DNA of 64,000 bases from Delphinus delphis (GCF_949987515.2 NC_082689.1:67145746-67209745), one strand, 5' to 3'; counted from the stretch's first letter, positions 23,656 through 36,690 are shown. Made by a program: numbers and translations. Notes: a model not told the origin generated them from the sequence alone.

Positions 23656-24060
23656 CCCTAAAGGGATATTTACACTGTGCCAGGCCCCATGCTGACTGCT
23701 GGGGACACAATGGGAAGCACATATTGACATTATTCCTGGTGTCATGCAGCATGCTGAGTAGTAGAAGCTTATGGATAATAATTATGTAGTTGCACATATG
23801 CATACATGAAACAAAGGGCCTGGACCTAAACTGGGAGTAGCGTTGAAAACTTCCCCACAGAATGAATGGTTTATCTGAAGGATGAGAAACAGGAGGTGGG
23901 TGGACAGTATTCTAGGCAGCAGTAGTAGATGCAAAGGCCCTGTGTCAGGAAGGAGCATAGCTATTTCAAGAAACTGAGAAAATATATGGTCAGAGTTAGA
24001 GAATAAGGAAAGGATTATAGGGAATAAAGTTGAAAGGGGCCACATGGATGTGAAATGGAC
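23656..24060 (+). repeat. Ancient interspersed repeat relic, sense
   Basis: TTACACTGTGCCAGGCCCCA, TGCTGACTGCTGGGGACACA and GATGCAAAGGCCCTGTGTCA follow the same old repeat order seen near 28010 and 36090. Confidence 0.55.
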
Positions 24061-26336
24061 CTGTTTATGTCAATCAATTCCTGTAATTCTGATATTGGTG
24101 ACAATATCTATTTTGAGTTAATGAACATGTACTGCTTATGCTCAAATATGTAGTTGAATATCTCTTTCAATGGAGATAATTTGATTCCCTATGACCTGAT
24201 TTCTCTAAACTATGTACTGTTTTGCTCTTAATAAATATTTGACAGCTAGCAAAATAATGAAGGATAGCAATATGGAAGCGACAGCTTTTCTTGAGCTGTT
24301 GGGATCTTTGGGAACAGTCTTTGTTTTTAAATATAACATTTTGTTAGAGGTTTCGAATAAGTAATAATGAATGTATTATTTGCCGTTTCCCTTCAGGGGA
24401 ACATATTGAGTTGCTTAATTCAAAACATCTAAGACTGTCTCCTCTTATCTTAGGATACTACATTCCTTATTTAGAAGAACATAAAAATCCAGGGCTGCTC
24501 TGACCTCTATATAAAAATATTTCACTGATTTAGGTACATTGCCTATCTGTTAAAAATAATGGAGAAAAAAATCTGAAACATTAAAAGATAGCTTTATAAT
24601 CTTACTGTACTTGGATGATAAAATTTTAAAGAGTGGGAGAAATAAGCTTTACTTTGGGACCTAGTTGAAATCAAATTTCTATGGGCCTTGTTTCTTATTT
24701 TCTATTAATTATATATAAACAATATATATAATTAAGAGATATAATAAATGCATTTATTTTTCTGTTGAAAAGTTGTATACTTTTCATTGTGGTAAGATCT
24801 TGGTATTTAAATAATGGTGTTTAAATTATTTTAAATTAAATATTAATTAATAAGAATTAATATTTAATTAAATATTAAATGTGGTATTTAAATGTAGTTA
24901 ATCTAAAAATCAAATTAAATTCTCCCCAAATAGAAACTTTGACACCCAAGATAACCATGCCCAACCGTCTTTTTCCTTCCCTTTTGCTCTTTCTTCTTTT
25001 TCTAAAAAAAAGTCTCTCACTTCATCCTGTGGATTCTTGCTCATATAGTTATGTTTAATCTGTGCTCGTTTTTTACCTGCTGAATAATTATCCCATTTTG
25101 CCTCCTTTCTTCTCTGAAGAAACAAAGGATAAGTGATTAAGTAGCTAGTTACTTACCAATGGGTCCAATGCCCCTTTCTGCTCTGTGGCATTGCCAAATG
25201 ACCAGATGAGAACCCTGAGGTTTTTTTACACATATTCTAGGATGAATCCAGTTTGGAAAGGAATGAGGCATCCCATTCCATCACTTTCTTGGGTCTGCAG
25301 GAAGGAGGAGAAAGGCTGACCGCTTAGCCTCTGCCCAGTGCTTTCCTGAAGCTTTCCACATAATCTGTTCTGAGAATCAGAATTTCCGGGGATTATAGCA
25401 GATGAATACTATGTGTGCTTTGGGGAGAAAGCAATACATATTGAATTGATTTTCAAATTCAAGCTCTGTGTTTTCAGAAATGGCCTTTGTCTTATATTTT
25501 AAATAGTTCATCTCTTTTAGTCCCTTGGCTTTAGGGGCCTCAAACTTCTTTTCTGAAAAGTTAACCATTTCTTGCTCTGTGTATTTCAACATTGTTGTGT
25601 CTACTGCTTTCAAAATGAGTTATGTTAATTTTTTAATCTCTTGCCTCCACTTACTTTTCATGGAGGGCAGCCTAGGGGACTTGAGGTATAAAGTATATAA
25701 ACTGCCTTGATAAGGATGTCAGCCAAAACAGAGATCTGCTCCACCCACATTCCAGCATATTCTCTGCAGGGGCTACTGTGTCTTTATATTACATTTTCAT
25801 TGCTAGATGCCATATGCTCCCGGCACAGTTTTTGAAGCTGTAAACCACTCTGAAGGCCAAGGTTGCTCCGATTGTCAGGATTACAGTGACACTGAGGGCT
25901 TCCTCAACACAGCCTGTGTGTACACTGTTGGCTGTCCTTGGGAGCTCTCTCTGTTCCTGCTGGTGGGATGTTATAGACAGATCTTATCAATGCATGTTTT
26001 TCTTGCTAATCAAGTGTGTCTGCTCATTGATGAGACAAAGAAAGTTCCTGTTCTTCTTTAGGGTCCAGGCAGGATTTCTTCCTGCTGGCATGCAATTGCA
26101 AATGATCTCGTGGATCAATTGTTATGAATTCTTCTTACCCTATTTTTTACTTTATATAGCAAGGTGGGGATTTGGACCACTGAACTGGGAATGTATAATA
26201 TCCCTTTATTAAATAGCATGATTATATGGCCTTCAGATGTCTTTTTACCTTTCAGTATGTAGAGGAAACAGGATACCACTATTTTACTCCAATGATTCTT
26301 AAGAGCAGCCCTGCCATTTGGTTTTTACATGATCAC
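24061..26336. other. Intron with AT-rich low-complexity tract
   Basis: 24690-24910 is AT-rich with many AATTAATTAA/ATTAAATATT units that can self-pair. The rest is unassigned and no exon signals are seen. Confidence 0.45.
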
Positions 26337-26350
26337 AAAAGTTTGTACCT

Positions 26351-26563
26351 GGGCTTCCCTGGTGGCGCAGTGGTTGAGAGTCCGCCTGCCGATGCAGGGG
26401 ACACGGGTTCGTGCCCCGGTCTGGGAAGATCCCACATGCCGCGGAGCGGCTGGGCCCGTGAGCCATGGCCGCTGAGCCTGCGCATCCGGAGCCTGTGCTC
26501 CACAACGGGAGAGACCACAACAGTGAGAGGCCTGCGTACCGCAAAAAAAAAAAAAAAAAAAAA
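26351..26563 (+). mobile_element. CHR SINE, short subtype, 14-bp target duplication
   Basis: Complete element from GGGCTTCCCTGGTGGCGCAG to a long A tail. Flanks AAAAGTTTGTACCT at 26337-26350 and 26564-26577 are identical, although the A-rich start overlaps the tail. Confidence 0.95.
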
Positions 26564-26577
26564 AAAAGTTTGTACCT

Positions 26578-28009
26578 TAGTTTTAATCCCTACTAGTCTT
26601 ATATCAATATCTTTACTTATGACTTGACTTTTTTTCTTAAACAGGAGGGTTTAGTATACTAATATTTTTGGCATATTCAACTCTACTAGAGAGTTAAGGC
26701 TTAGATTATCTTTCCCTTTTTCATATATTTCAAGGAGAAATAAATAGAAATAAAAATGAGATTTTTTTAACAAAGGCTCCCCATCAGTAGTATAAGGAAT
26801 TTTTCATAAGTACTGAATAAATCTGAGAGATGACAGGGACTTACTGCTGTGGAAGATCAACCAAAATAAATTTTTATCGTTCGTAGATGAATGTGTATTT
26901 TGGACAAATGTCAGCATTAAATGGGATTATTTTTTTAAGAAGAAGAGTTTGAAATGGAGCTCAAACAAAAGTATTGTGTTTTCCTAACAGGTGTTATTAA
27001 TTTAAAAAATGAGTACATGCACTTATTCCAGAAATTTAAGTTAGCCTCGTCCTTCTAAATTTATGTGTCTCCGTTCTTGGCAACTTATTTCTTTCCAATT
27101 TGCAGCAAAGTCAACTGAAGAGATTAATGGCATTTCTAATTGGTTAGGTATCTTTTTCATTTTCCCCAACTTTACCTCTTACTCTATTCTTGCCCTCTTC
27201 TTGAATTTGGCTTAGACTTCAGAATGTCTCCAGATTTTCATTTGTTAATTCCTCTGATATAAAAACTAGAGCATGAAAAATAAGAGGCATGCTTCTGTTA
27301 CCCCAGGGGATGGGCATTTATTGTAAGAAAGCATGGGGTAGTCGGGAAGTCTCAGGAACCTGTCCCGTGGCCACCAGGTCATTCCCAACCCCCTGTTTCC
27401 TGGCGTGGAATGAGCAGTGGCCTCTGAGGGCACTGAAATGGCCTCTCATCATTGCTCCACATGAAGGAGCAGCCCCAGGGTCAGATCTTCTTTTCCTCTC
27501 AGGACTGGTTGTCTTCATGTTGCTTTTGGCAGGAGCACCCACCAGTGTTTGACCCACTCAGTGTTAACCACAGCCGCCTGGTGGACGGCATTTCTTAGCA
27601 TCTCAGCAATTGTCTGGCACTGAGATTTGTCTGAAGGCACAAACGTAAAAACAATAGCCTACCCAGATGCAATCATGGGAAACACTGAGATTCCAAAGAG
27701 ATCTTGGGATCTTCATGAACCACATGTGTTAACCGAAAAATGAAGGAATTGAAGTGAGAGCTCAGACGCTTGCACCTGATTTTGGCAGTGTATTTTCATA
27801 GCCTTTTTCATATGACTTCACAGCTGCCTCAATGACTTCAAAACTCAGAACTGCCTGCTAATGGCAATATTAAGCCAGTTCTTACCTAGGATTATTTATA
27901 AGAAAAATTGTATATCTGTTGCTCTTTGAGAAGAATTTTAATTTCCTGAGGATTAAAATTTAATCAATCATATACTTCGTGACAGAAAAGATTTTTAAAT
28001 TAAAATTTA
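26578..28009. other. Intron, nothing recognised
   Basis: 27289-27560 is relatively GC-rich and open in two frames, but no protein family or splice pattern is recognised. Confidence 0.4.
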
Positions 28010-28500
28010 CAAATATGTATTGAGTACCTGTTATGTGCAAAACATTTTGGTAGGCTTTGCAGGGGTACAAAGTTCATTTGTTCCAAAGATCTTTATTAAG
28101 CCATACATTGGCTTGGACTAGGTCCCTGGGATATCATGTCAAATGGTGAGTAAATGTAGATTTTCCTTAAAGGAGCTTGCTAGTGCAGTTGAGGAGAAAG
28201 ATATTCAAGTAGAAAATTACAAAGTAAGAGCTCTAAGAGGGGCACATTATAAAGCCATGGGCAGTCAGGGGAGACTTTCTGGAGGAAGTGCTGTGGGAAC
28301 TGGGGCCAAATGGTAAGTAGGAATTTGCCAAATAAAGCATATTGTTGGTGGCTGGGGCAAAGATTTCAGGTAGAGGATACCTCATGAGCAAATAGAAAGA
28401 AGAGGTTGCAAATGTTTATCATATCTGGCTAAGGTCAGAGTGACCTGTTCCATAGGCTGATTTGCTGGGGAGTGTGCATGCTCTGTGCGTGCTGAAGAGT
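28010..28500 (+). repeat. Ancient interspersed repeat relic, sense
   Basis: GTATTGAGTACCTGTTATGT, CAGGGGAGACTTTCTGGAGG and GGACTTTATTCC follow the order of a very common old mammalian repeat (family not assigned). Confidence 0.6.
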
Positions 28501-28818
28501 TTGGACTTTATTCCATGGGGTCCCACTTCCCTGGTTCTCTATCTCTCTTTATCTTTCAGACTTTCTTGCCTCTAACTCACCATTAAATATTGCAATTTCT
28601 CAGGGTTCAGCCCTAGATTCTTTTTTTTCCTCATGCTTCTTCCTTTTCTCCCTTTGTCAGATATATCCATATCCACAAGTTTACCACCTATAAGCTCAAT
28701 GATTCTTAAGTCAATTCTGAGCTGAGGATCTTGCATCCCTGTTACTACGGTCATGCTTACCACCTCATCTCCCTCAGGGCCATGCTCCCTGCTTGCTGCA
28801 CTTGCCGTTCCTGATGCC

Positions 28819-29042
28819 TTTTTTTGTTTTGTTTTGTTTTGTTTTTTTTGCAGTACGCGGGCCTCTCACTGCTGTGGCCTCTCCCGTAGCAGAGCACAGG
28901 CTCCGGACGCGCATGCTCAGCGGCCATGGCTGACGGGGCCCAGCTGCTCCGTGGCATGTGGGATCCTCCCGGCATGGGGCACGAACCCATGTCCCCTGCA
29001 TCGGCAGGCAGACTCTCAACCACTGCGCCACCAGAGAAGCCC
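28819..29042 (-). mobile_element. CHR SINE, short subtype, with T/GTTTT tail
   Basis: The reverse complement runs from GGGGCTTCTCTGGTGGCGCA through CCGCTGAGCATGCGCGTCC to an A tail diversified into AAAAC repeats. The flanks CCTGATGCC and CCTGACTCC suggest a decayed duplication. It lies inside an older L2-like/unnamed repeat that covers roughly 28505-29338. Confidence 0.9.
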
Positions 29043-29338
29043 CCTGACTCCTCTTAATCCTTAGAATCTGCCAAGTTTCTTCTTGCCCCACGGACTTTGC
29101 ATGGCTTCGGTTCCCTTAGCTTGAAATGCTCTTACCCTCTCTTTGCCTAGCTACTGCCCACTCCTTCTTCAGGTCTTGGCCTGAATATCACTTTTTCATG
29201 GATATCTTTCAGGTATCTCCTAACCCCCATTACATGATTTAGTAACATACTGAATTTTTATGTCCTACTTTGTGACTATTGTTTTTAATACTGCTTTCCC
29301 CACTATGCTTTAGCTCTCTGAGGGCAACAGCCAACTCT
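29043..29338 (+). repeat. Old LINE 3' end (L2-like), sense
   Basis: GGTTCCCTTAGCTTGAAATG, CTCCTTCTTCAGGTCTTGGC and CTCTGAGGGCAACAGCCAAC follow an L2-like 3' order. The element is split by two SINEs (28819 and 29353). Confidence 0.65.
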
Positions 29339-29352
29339 ATGACAGCCTTATA

Positions 29353-29729
29353 TATATATATGGTTTTTTTTTTAAAGGGGAACTTTATTTATTATTTATT
29401 TATTTTTGGCTGCATTGGGTCTTCGTTGCTGTGAGTGGGCTTTCTTTAGTTGAGGCGAGTGGGGGCTACTCTTTGTTGCGGTGCGCGGGCTTCTCATTGC
29501 GGCGGCTTCTCTTGTTGCAGAGCAGGGGCTCTAGGCACGCGGGCTTCAGTAGTTGTGGCACGCGGGCTCAGTAGTTGTGGCTCGTGGGCTCTAGAGCACA
29601 GGCTCTGTAGTTGTGGCGCACAGGCTTAGTTGCTCCGCGGCATGTGGGATCTTCCCAGACTAGGGCTCGAACCCGTGTCCCCTGCATTGGCAGGCGGGTT
29701 CTTAACCACTGTGCTGCCAGGGAAGCCCA
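29353..29729 (-). mobile_element. CHR-type SINE, long subtype, with target duplication
   Basis: An antisense long-subtype body (GGCTGCATTGGGTCTTCGTT ... CCAGGGAAGCCC) with a TTATTTATTTATTT tail. Flanks ATGACAGCCTTATA (29339-29352) and ATGACAGCGTTATA (29730-29743) differ at one base. Confidence 0.93.
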
Positions 29730-29743
29730 ATGACAGCGTTATA

Positions 29744-30680
29744 CTAAAACACTTAGCAAAGGATGTATGCTTTGCATGGGGTCTTAATAAACACAATGAG
29801 CTGCTTGAGTTAGGACAACAAGGAGCCATTGAAGAATTTTACAAGAATGACCTGATGTGATTGGCTATTAGAAAGTTTATTCCGCTAGCAGTATGGAGAA
29901 AGAGTTGGAGAAGGTCTTTGGCTAGAACAAGAGATATAAGTAGGTGGATATTACCACTAGAAACGTACAGCTTCATGGCACACATATGATTAAAAAACAC
30001 AATTCAAGTATTCCCTGGTCCAGGGGCCCAATGATATTCTCAGCACCCTTTTCATCTCTTGGCATGGTTTACTCCATGTGGGCCCCATTTTCCCACAGTC
30101 TTTCTCTTCACGAACAGTAGCAGCTTCACCCTACACCTGCCCAGTGGAAAACAGGGCTCACTTTATGGTTATGTGAACGGATGTCTAGATTGGCCCTGAC
30201 TGACTCTGATTAGGTCATGTGCCCACTCTGAAATAGTCACTGTCGCCAAAGGGATTCTGAGTGTTGATTGATCAATCTGGATAACAACTATGTGAAGCTG
30301 AGGCAGTCATGCACTGGTAAACTGGCTATAAAAATATATATATATTTTTAAAAAGGCCTTATTGTAGCATTTGCCAGTTTCTTTGGTGTACTCCCACCAT
30401 GGCTGATTTCAAGATGCCTGGCTTGCAGAGTTCCTGAATGTTTAACAATCACCTCTTGCAAGCCAGTTCCAGCAGCTCCACTATACCATCACTGAGCTGA
30501 AAGTAGAGCTGCCAGAATCACAAAGACTAATGGTGAGGGAGGGAGTGGGTCTCTAAAAGACAATCAGAATGCTCTTAGACGAGGGATAGGTGCCTGGTTG
30601 CCAGTCCAACAAATAAGCCTGCACTCTCCTGCGTAACTTATACTTTGGTGTCGTGATCTCATTTTACTTAGGAATTTTTT
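29744..30680. repeat. Old repeat remnants, LTR-like in part
   Basis: 29790-29930 (GGAGCCATTGAAGAATTTTA; AATGACCTGATGTGATTGG) matches the end of the old dispersed repeat. 30180-30270 (GATTAGGTCATGTGCCCACT; AATAGTCACTGTCGCCAAAG) is LTR-like. 30361-30640 is repeat-like but unnamed. Confidence 0.35.
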
Positions 30681-31150
30681 TTAAAGTTCTTATATTATTT
30701 CCTTGAATAACATTTTTAAGTACCTTGTAATATTCCATTTTGTGAAAGTACTATAGTTTACCATTCTTTTGTTGTTGTATATTTAGGTTGATAGAATTAT
30801 ACATAATGCTTTGCTGGATAAGTCTATGCCTAAAGCTATTTTCCACATTTATGACAGATTTATTGAGATAGTTTGCCTAAGGGAAATTATTGAGTCAAAG
30901 GAATGGACCTTTTAATGCTTTCAATAAATACTTTCCAACAGGTGTACAAAATAGTTTTACCAATTTATATCACTCCTGTCATTGTAAGAGAGCAACTATT
31001 TTTTTCCACTGTCATTACACATAATTAGAAAAATAATCGATAGAGAATTGACACATCATTTTAATTTTCATTTGTTTGAATTACTGAAAATGTTTAAATG
31101 TCTATATTTTTATAAGGTGTATTTCTTATATTGAATTTTCTTACAATTTC
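30681..31150 (-). repeat. Old L1/HAL1-type 3' part, antisense
   Basis: ATAATGCTTTGCTGGATAAG, GGGAAATTATTGAGTCAAAG and CAACAGGTGTACAAAATAGT follow the antisense order of an ancient L1/HAL1 3' region. Confidence 0.6.
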
Positions 31151-31329
31151 CTACTTCTGTGTGTGTTGATCTTACTATACTATTTTCATAGGTATTTAAC
31201 TTATTATAATTAATTTAATTTATATATGACATATCACAGTTAGTAGTGGAAATTCTAGCACATAGCATAACTTGGTAAATGTTGAGGGGAGTGTTGTATG
31301 TGAAACTCTCTACTTCTGTATGATTTGGG

Positions 31330-31680
31330 GTGACATTAGCTGCTGTAATAGATAAAGAATCACAGTGAGTTAACAGACTAAAAGTTTATTTCTTGCTCAT
31401 GTCAAAGTTACATATGGTCATTCCTAGTTGGGCACCTTCCATGTGGCCATTCAGAGTCAAAGCCTCCTTCTGTCCCATGGCTCTGCTCTCCTCTTTAGGT
31501 CTTTGTCATCATTTCCATTCAGTGAGAGGCTGGCGTAAGAGAATGGATGACAGTATATGGGAAATTTTTATGGATTAGGTCTGGAGGTGCAACACTGCAT
31601 GTGCTTACATCTCATTGACTAAAACTCAATCCCATGGACACAACTAATTGCAAGGGAGGAAAGAAAAAGGATTTGGTGAA
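31330..31680 (-). repeat. MaLR/LTR-like element, antisense
   Basis: TGACATTAGCTGCTGTAATA, AAGTTTATTTCTTGCTCATG and TCAATCCCATGGACACAACT match the order of an old mammalian LTR-class repeat. The name is uncertain. Confidence 0.45.
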
Positions 31681-32138
31681 CATCTAGCCAGTCTTTGCCA
31701 AAATTTCTATAACCTGAAATAGAGAAATCTTTATATTCTGTTTACTGCTGTTACAACATGTATATCTGGGAATAAATCACCCATGTTACTTGGATTGTTT
31801 AAAGATTTAAATATGGAGTGGAAAATTTAAAATATTGATAAGAGATATGTAGCTTTTTAGTAGATCAGAGTGGTGGGAAATGACATTGAATGGTCATTGA
31901 ATGGCCTCCAGTTTAGACACTGAAGAGAAGAGACTGGAAGTTGTCAGACAGAGTGACTTTGACACATATTATAAACAAGTCTTGGATGGGCAACATTTAC
32001 TCCATGTATAAGGAAATTAGATGTAAAACAAACTGTATAAGGAATTTGTAATTAGCTCAACTGATAAGTTTGATGACTTACTAGAATGATATTTTTAATA
32101 GACTATTTTAGCTCATTTTTTAATTTCTACCTACACAG
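31681..32138. other. GRB14: Intron immediately upstream of the first RA exon
   Basis: No repeat was assigned. The last 25 nt form the polypyrimidine tract and CTACACAG acceptor of exon 32139-32295. Confidence 0.6.
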
Positions 32139-32295
32139 GTAATTAAAGTATACAGTGAAGATGAAACCAGCAGGGCTTTAGAGGTACCCAGTGACATAAC
32201 TGCCCGAGATGTTTGCCAGCTGTTGATCCTGAAGAATCATTACATTGATGACCACAGCTGGACCCTTTTTGAGCACCTGCCTCACATAGGTCTAG
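32139..32295 (+). CDS. GRB14: GRB14 exon, first half of RA domain
   Basis: The acceptor is CTACACAG|GTAATT after a pyrimidine-rich tract and the donor is CTAG|GTAAGG. The 157-nt exon starts in phase 0 and leaves one base (G) of a split Glu codon. It encodes 52 residues from [16 protein letters not shown] to HLPHIGL. This is the N-terminal half of the Ras-associating ubiquitin-like domain: a first strand (VIKVYSED), then the [10 protein letters not shown] helix, then WTLFEHLP. In Grb7/10/14 proteins the RA domain works with PH in membrane and small-GTPase engagement. It is the shared acceptor exon for the long transcript and for the candidate alternative first exon at 12931. A CHR SINE lies about 360 nt after the donor. 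Relative to the human protein as I remember it, ALE for ALD and IGL for IGV look like conservative changes. Confidence 0.95.
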
Positions 32296-32652
32296 GTAAG
32301 GATACAAAATCATAGTCATATCATTGCTTTTCTGTCCCTTATAGTTTGATCATATGGCAAAGATTTTCTTCACTTGTAGAAAAATAGAGGACAATTATGA
32401 ATAGTCCTTTTCTTTGTTTTTTATTTTTGGGTTGGTAGTTGAGAGAAAAATAAAGTAGCACAAAATGGAAATAAGAATAGAAATATTAAAAATTTACCAC
32501 TCTTCATGGTTTAAATAATGATGTGTGGAAATTTGGGAGCTAAACCATAGAGTCTAAAGTGATGGAAAGATACATCTCATAATAAACTTCAGTAGCACAA
32601 TTAACATTTTTTGAGAGGTCAATAAAATATGCTGTTATTTGGACTACTTTTT

Positions 32653-32946
32653 TTTTTTATAAATTTATTTATTTATTTATACTTGGCTGTGTTGGGTCTT
32701 CGTTTCTGTGCGAGGGCTTTCTCTAGTTGTGGCAAGCGGGGGCCACTCTTCATCGCGGTGCGCGGGCCTCTCACTGTCGCGGCGTCTCTCGTTGTGGAGC
32801 ACAGACTCCAGGCACGCAGGCTCAGTAGTTGTAGCTCATGGGCCTAGCCGCTCTGTGGCATGTGGGATCTTCCCGGACCAGGGCTCGAACCCGTGTCCCC
32901 TGCATCGGCAGGCAGATTCTCAACCACTGCGCCACCAGGGAAGCCC
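32653..32946 (-). mobile_element. CHR-type SINE near exon 32139, exact 13-bp target duplication
   Basis: An antisense SINE ending CCAGGGAAGCCC with a TTTATTTATTTATTT tail. The flanks TGGACTACTTTTT at 32640-32652 and 32947-32959 are identical. The body mixes long- and short-subtype features. It lies about 357 nt after the exon donor, antisense to GRB14. Confidence 0.95.
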
Positions 32947-33333
32947 TGGACTACTTTTTGAATTGATTGTAGTGCAGACATGGGAAATATCCACAGTGGT
33001 AGTCTCTTTATGGGACTGTATACCCTAAATTTTTCTTGAAGAATGAGTAATCCTTCACATTTTAAAGTCATAAACATAAAAAATAATCGTATTTATTTGC
33101 AGTTGGAAATATATCTCTGTATTGTGAACTGTAGAGGCTTTTCCCCTCACATCTTTTAATAAGTTATAAAGAATTTTCATTCTTCTGCTAGTGTGGGACA
33201 GAATTGGGCGACAATTTTGTCTCCCCTTTCTTATTTTTACAAATACTGCTGTTAAAAAACATGTCCCCATAATAGGTAGATGAGAAAGGAAGGAGTTTGT
33301 TATGGCAGTGCCATTTGATTCTTTGAATTTTGT

Positions 33334-33830
33334 ATTAGTTTCCCTTGGCTGCTGTAACAAATTAGCATAATCTCAGTGGCTTAAAACAACCAAAGTTTAT
33401 TCCATTACATTTCTGGAGGCCAGAAGTCTGAAATCAGTATCAATGGATTAAAATCAAGGTATCTTCAGGGATGAGCTTCCTCTGGAGGTTCAAGGAGAGA
33501 ATCCATTTCCTGCCTCTTCTAGCTTCTTGTGGCTGCTGGCATGCCGTGGCTATGGCTACATCACTCTAATCTCTACCTCCATGGTCACACTGTGTTCTCT
33601 TCTGTCTGTGTGCAGTCTCCCTCTACCTCTCTCTTAGGAGATAGTAGCATTTAGGCTTTATCCAGAATAATCCAGGATAATCACTTCATTTCAAGATCCC
33701 TAAATCAATGACACCTGCAAAGTTTTGTTTTGTTTTTATTTTTTTACCATGTAAGGTAACAGTCACAGGTTTCAGGGATTAAGATGTAGCTATCGTTAGG
33801 GGGCTATTATTTAGCCTACCATCAACTCCT
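33334..33830 (-). repeat. MLT1-like MaLR LTR, antisense
   Basis: TTGTATTAGTTTCCCTTGGC, CTGCTGTAACAAATTAGCAT and GTGGCTTAAAACAACCAAAG are the reverse complement of an MLT1 LTR 3' end, continuing to GGGGGCTATTATTTAGCCTA at the other end. Confidence 0.8.
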
Positions 33831-36085
33831 TTGCATTGTAAGTCAAACAACTTTTAGTAATAAACAACTTATTCAAAATTAATTTAAATAAGTTGTCAAT
33901 GACAGGACAATTTGTCCCTTCAATTTGTTTAAAGAATTGAGAATTTTATACCTAGGCATGAGAGTCATTCACTTTCTTGCTTAGCTAGCTACCAATATAT
34001 AAAAATTTTCCTTCGTTTGATACATAGAGGGTTTACACCTCAGAGCAGCATACCAAAGTAAGGTTCAATTCGGATGAGAAGTTTGCCTTTGTCTTATGAA
34101 ATGCAATAAAGATGATGTTGGCAGAAAAGGTATGTTCTTAGGAGGATCCGTTTTTAAAAGATTCTGGAAAATGGTTCATTTAAAGTTCCTTGCATTCCCT
34201 GAACCATTCAGGAAGTGTCTATAGTACTTCCAATTTGAAGACTGCTGTCCAAGGATATGTCAGGACCTGAGGAAGAGGACAGAGGGAAGCCTGTGGAAAA
34301 GAAGTTTGGATAGTTCGACAGTCTCCACAGGGATTCTGAACCTTAACCCACCCTCCCACCCCCTGTTTGATAGTTGATGAGCGACAACATGTCAGCTGAT
34401 CTCCACAGCTGAGCATGTACCTTCCAAGAAAACTTGAATTCTGAAGGTATGCTATACTGGTCCGTGTGACTTGCTGTCTCACCCTCGTAGGGCAGAGAAA
34501 GTTCAACATATATTTTCTTCATTGCCATTTGTGACTAATTTAACTTCTATTCATGATCATTACTCTCAGAAATATGGTGTTAACTCTCAACAGATACCTG
34601 CCGTAATTCCAAACTATTTTGTTTGCTTATGCTTCTAGAAATATAGCTCTCAATTAGTATAATGTATAATTACAGTATTCTATACTCTTAAATTTTTCTT
34701 TTAGAGAGAGTTTAAAAGTCATTAAACATCTTTTGCAGTTATAGTCACTACAATTTATCCCTAACAAAGAGCTTGAAGTTCAGTAATAAAATCTACTTTA
34801 TAAATCAAGAAGCAGTTTTCACAAGAGACCGCGGCAAGTCATGTGAGGAATAAAAAGATTTGTGCAAGTCTTTTAATGTAGAAGCTTAAAATGGAACATT
34901 GAGAATTAATTTGAGCTACATGCTAAATTTAAACTTTTAGGCATTGAATAGAAATATATTTCTCCATTACTGTATTTTCTGGAAACTGCTGAAATAAAAT
35001 CAAAGATGTGAGAATATTGTCTCATGGCTTCATTAACCATGCATTAGACCAAAGCTTATGAGAAAGAAATTTAGTTCCAGAGCTTTTTTTGTGTTCTTTT
35101 TTTTCTCAGATAAAAACTTTATACAGTAGAAAAATTGCAGACACTAATGCTACCCAAATACTAATGTATATTAGATTTGCCACCTTCCATTCCTTTTTAA
35201 AAAAAATCTGCTGCTTTATTTCTGTAAGGATACACTGAGATGTTAGATGATAAGAGTTAATGAATATCTAACTAAACTCTTGAGAAACAGTTTTTATTCT
35301 TTTTCTTTCTTCTGCTTCTTTAACAATATAACAAGAGAATAACAACTCTTAAGACGCTGTAGTCTTCCTCAGCATCAAATGTAAAACCAGTGTGTCTCTG
35401 AATTTTATTTGTGTGTGTGTAGCTTATAAATACTCTTGTAGGAGCTATTCAACCTAAGAGTAGTATTCAGGAACATTTTTGCTATTTGTATATTAAAATG
35501 AACTAAAAGAACTAGAGTGGGGTGTTTCTGCCCCTTAAATATGCTGTGCAGCTGCCGATGCCCTTTGTCAATAGAATGAAGTACTGACATATTCAACTGC
35601 AAATCTTCTTTTAGTGGTGATGACGTAAAGAACCAAAGGACACATCATTTGCCAAAACTTTGGTGACCAGCTAGTGAGCTCTGCATGTTGTTCAGGAGAC
35701 ATTCTTGACCTCTCTTTGATTAAAATGATTAGTTTTCAATGAATAGAATTCTAAAAGTGAAGAGGTGGTCTATTATTTTAAAAAAATATTTTTAATACAA
35801 AAATAAGTCAGCTCACTGTAAATAACAGAAATAAAGATGTCAGGAATTAAACAATACTGTCCATTATTTCACAATGCTGAGATGACTTTCTTTAGTTTCT
35901 CTATTTTAACATAATCTCTAGCCTGTGAGTTCACTTGTGTAGATTACCTTCTTTTATATATGTGTGCATCTTTAAAAAATACTGATTATTTTTAGTTTTT
36001 TTTTTTTTTTTTCTTTCCACCTTACAGATTCCACAAAAGCTAGGAACTAACTCCCCCTGCCTTTCCCTGTTGCTTTCCTCCAATA
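33831..36085. other. Intron, nothing recognised
   Basis: No exon or clear repeat family is visible. A T tract lies at 35996-36012. Confidence 0.45.
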
Positions 36086-36690
36086 GTTTAACAAATATCT
36101 GTTGACTGTTTTGCACCAAGCCTGTTTTGTGTGTGGATCCCGGGGGTACAGTATGAACACAATAGACAAAAAGCAATGCCCTCATGAGTTTGCATTCTAG
36201 TGGGAGGAGAAAGACAAGAGATACATGACTAAAATGTGCAATCTTTTAGGTGGTGATTAGCACTGGGGAGAAAAGGAAGGCCGGGAAAGGGATAGGGAGT
36301 CCAGGGCCGGTTGGGAGATGCACTTTAAGTAGATCAGGGAAGGTGTCCCTGACAGTGTGATGTTTGAGTAGAGGTCTGAAGCAGACAGGAGCAGGTCTTG
36401 CACTTAAATAGAAGATTGTTCTAGAAGGAGGGAACAGCAAGCGGGAAGGCCTGGACATGGCAATGTGCTTGTGTTCAGGAAACAGGACTTAAGGAGTCAG
36501 TAAGGTGGAAAGTAATGGAAAGGGACTGCACAGAGCTACCACAGAGCCAGCTCATGCAGGGTCTCCCAGGCCATGGAGGGGACTGGACTTTTACACTGAG
36601 TGAGGGAAAAAGTAACTGTAGGTCTCTTCGTCAGAGAGCAGTATGGTCTGACTTAGTTTTAAAGTCTACTACTAAGAAGACTCGAACGCA
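36086..36690 (+). repeat. Ancient interspersed repeat relic, sense, long copy
   Basis: ATGCCCTCATGAGTTTGCAT, GGTGGTGATTAGCACTGGGG, GAACAGCAAGCGGGAAGGCC and CTGGACTTTTACACTGAGTG are in consensus order over about 600 nt. This is the best-preserved copy here of the repeat also seen at 8111, 23656, 28010 and 62040. Confidence 0.65.

Noticed and set aside
27289..27557. Open frames of 79-87 codons on both strands
   Set aside because: Complementary overlapping frames with no recognised domain or splice context; likely chance.
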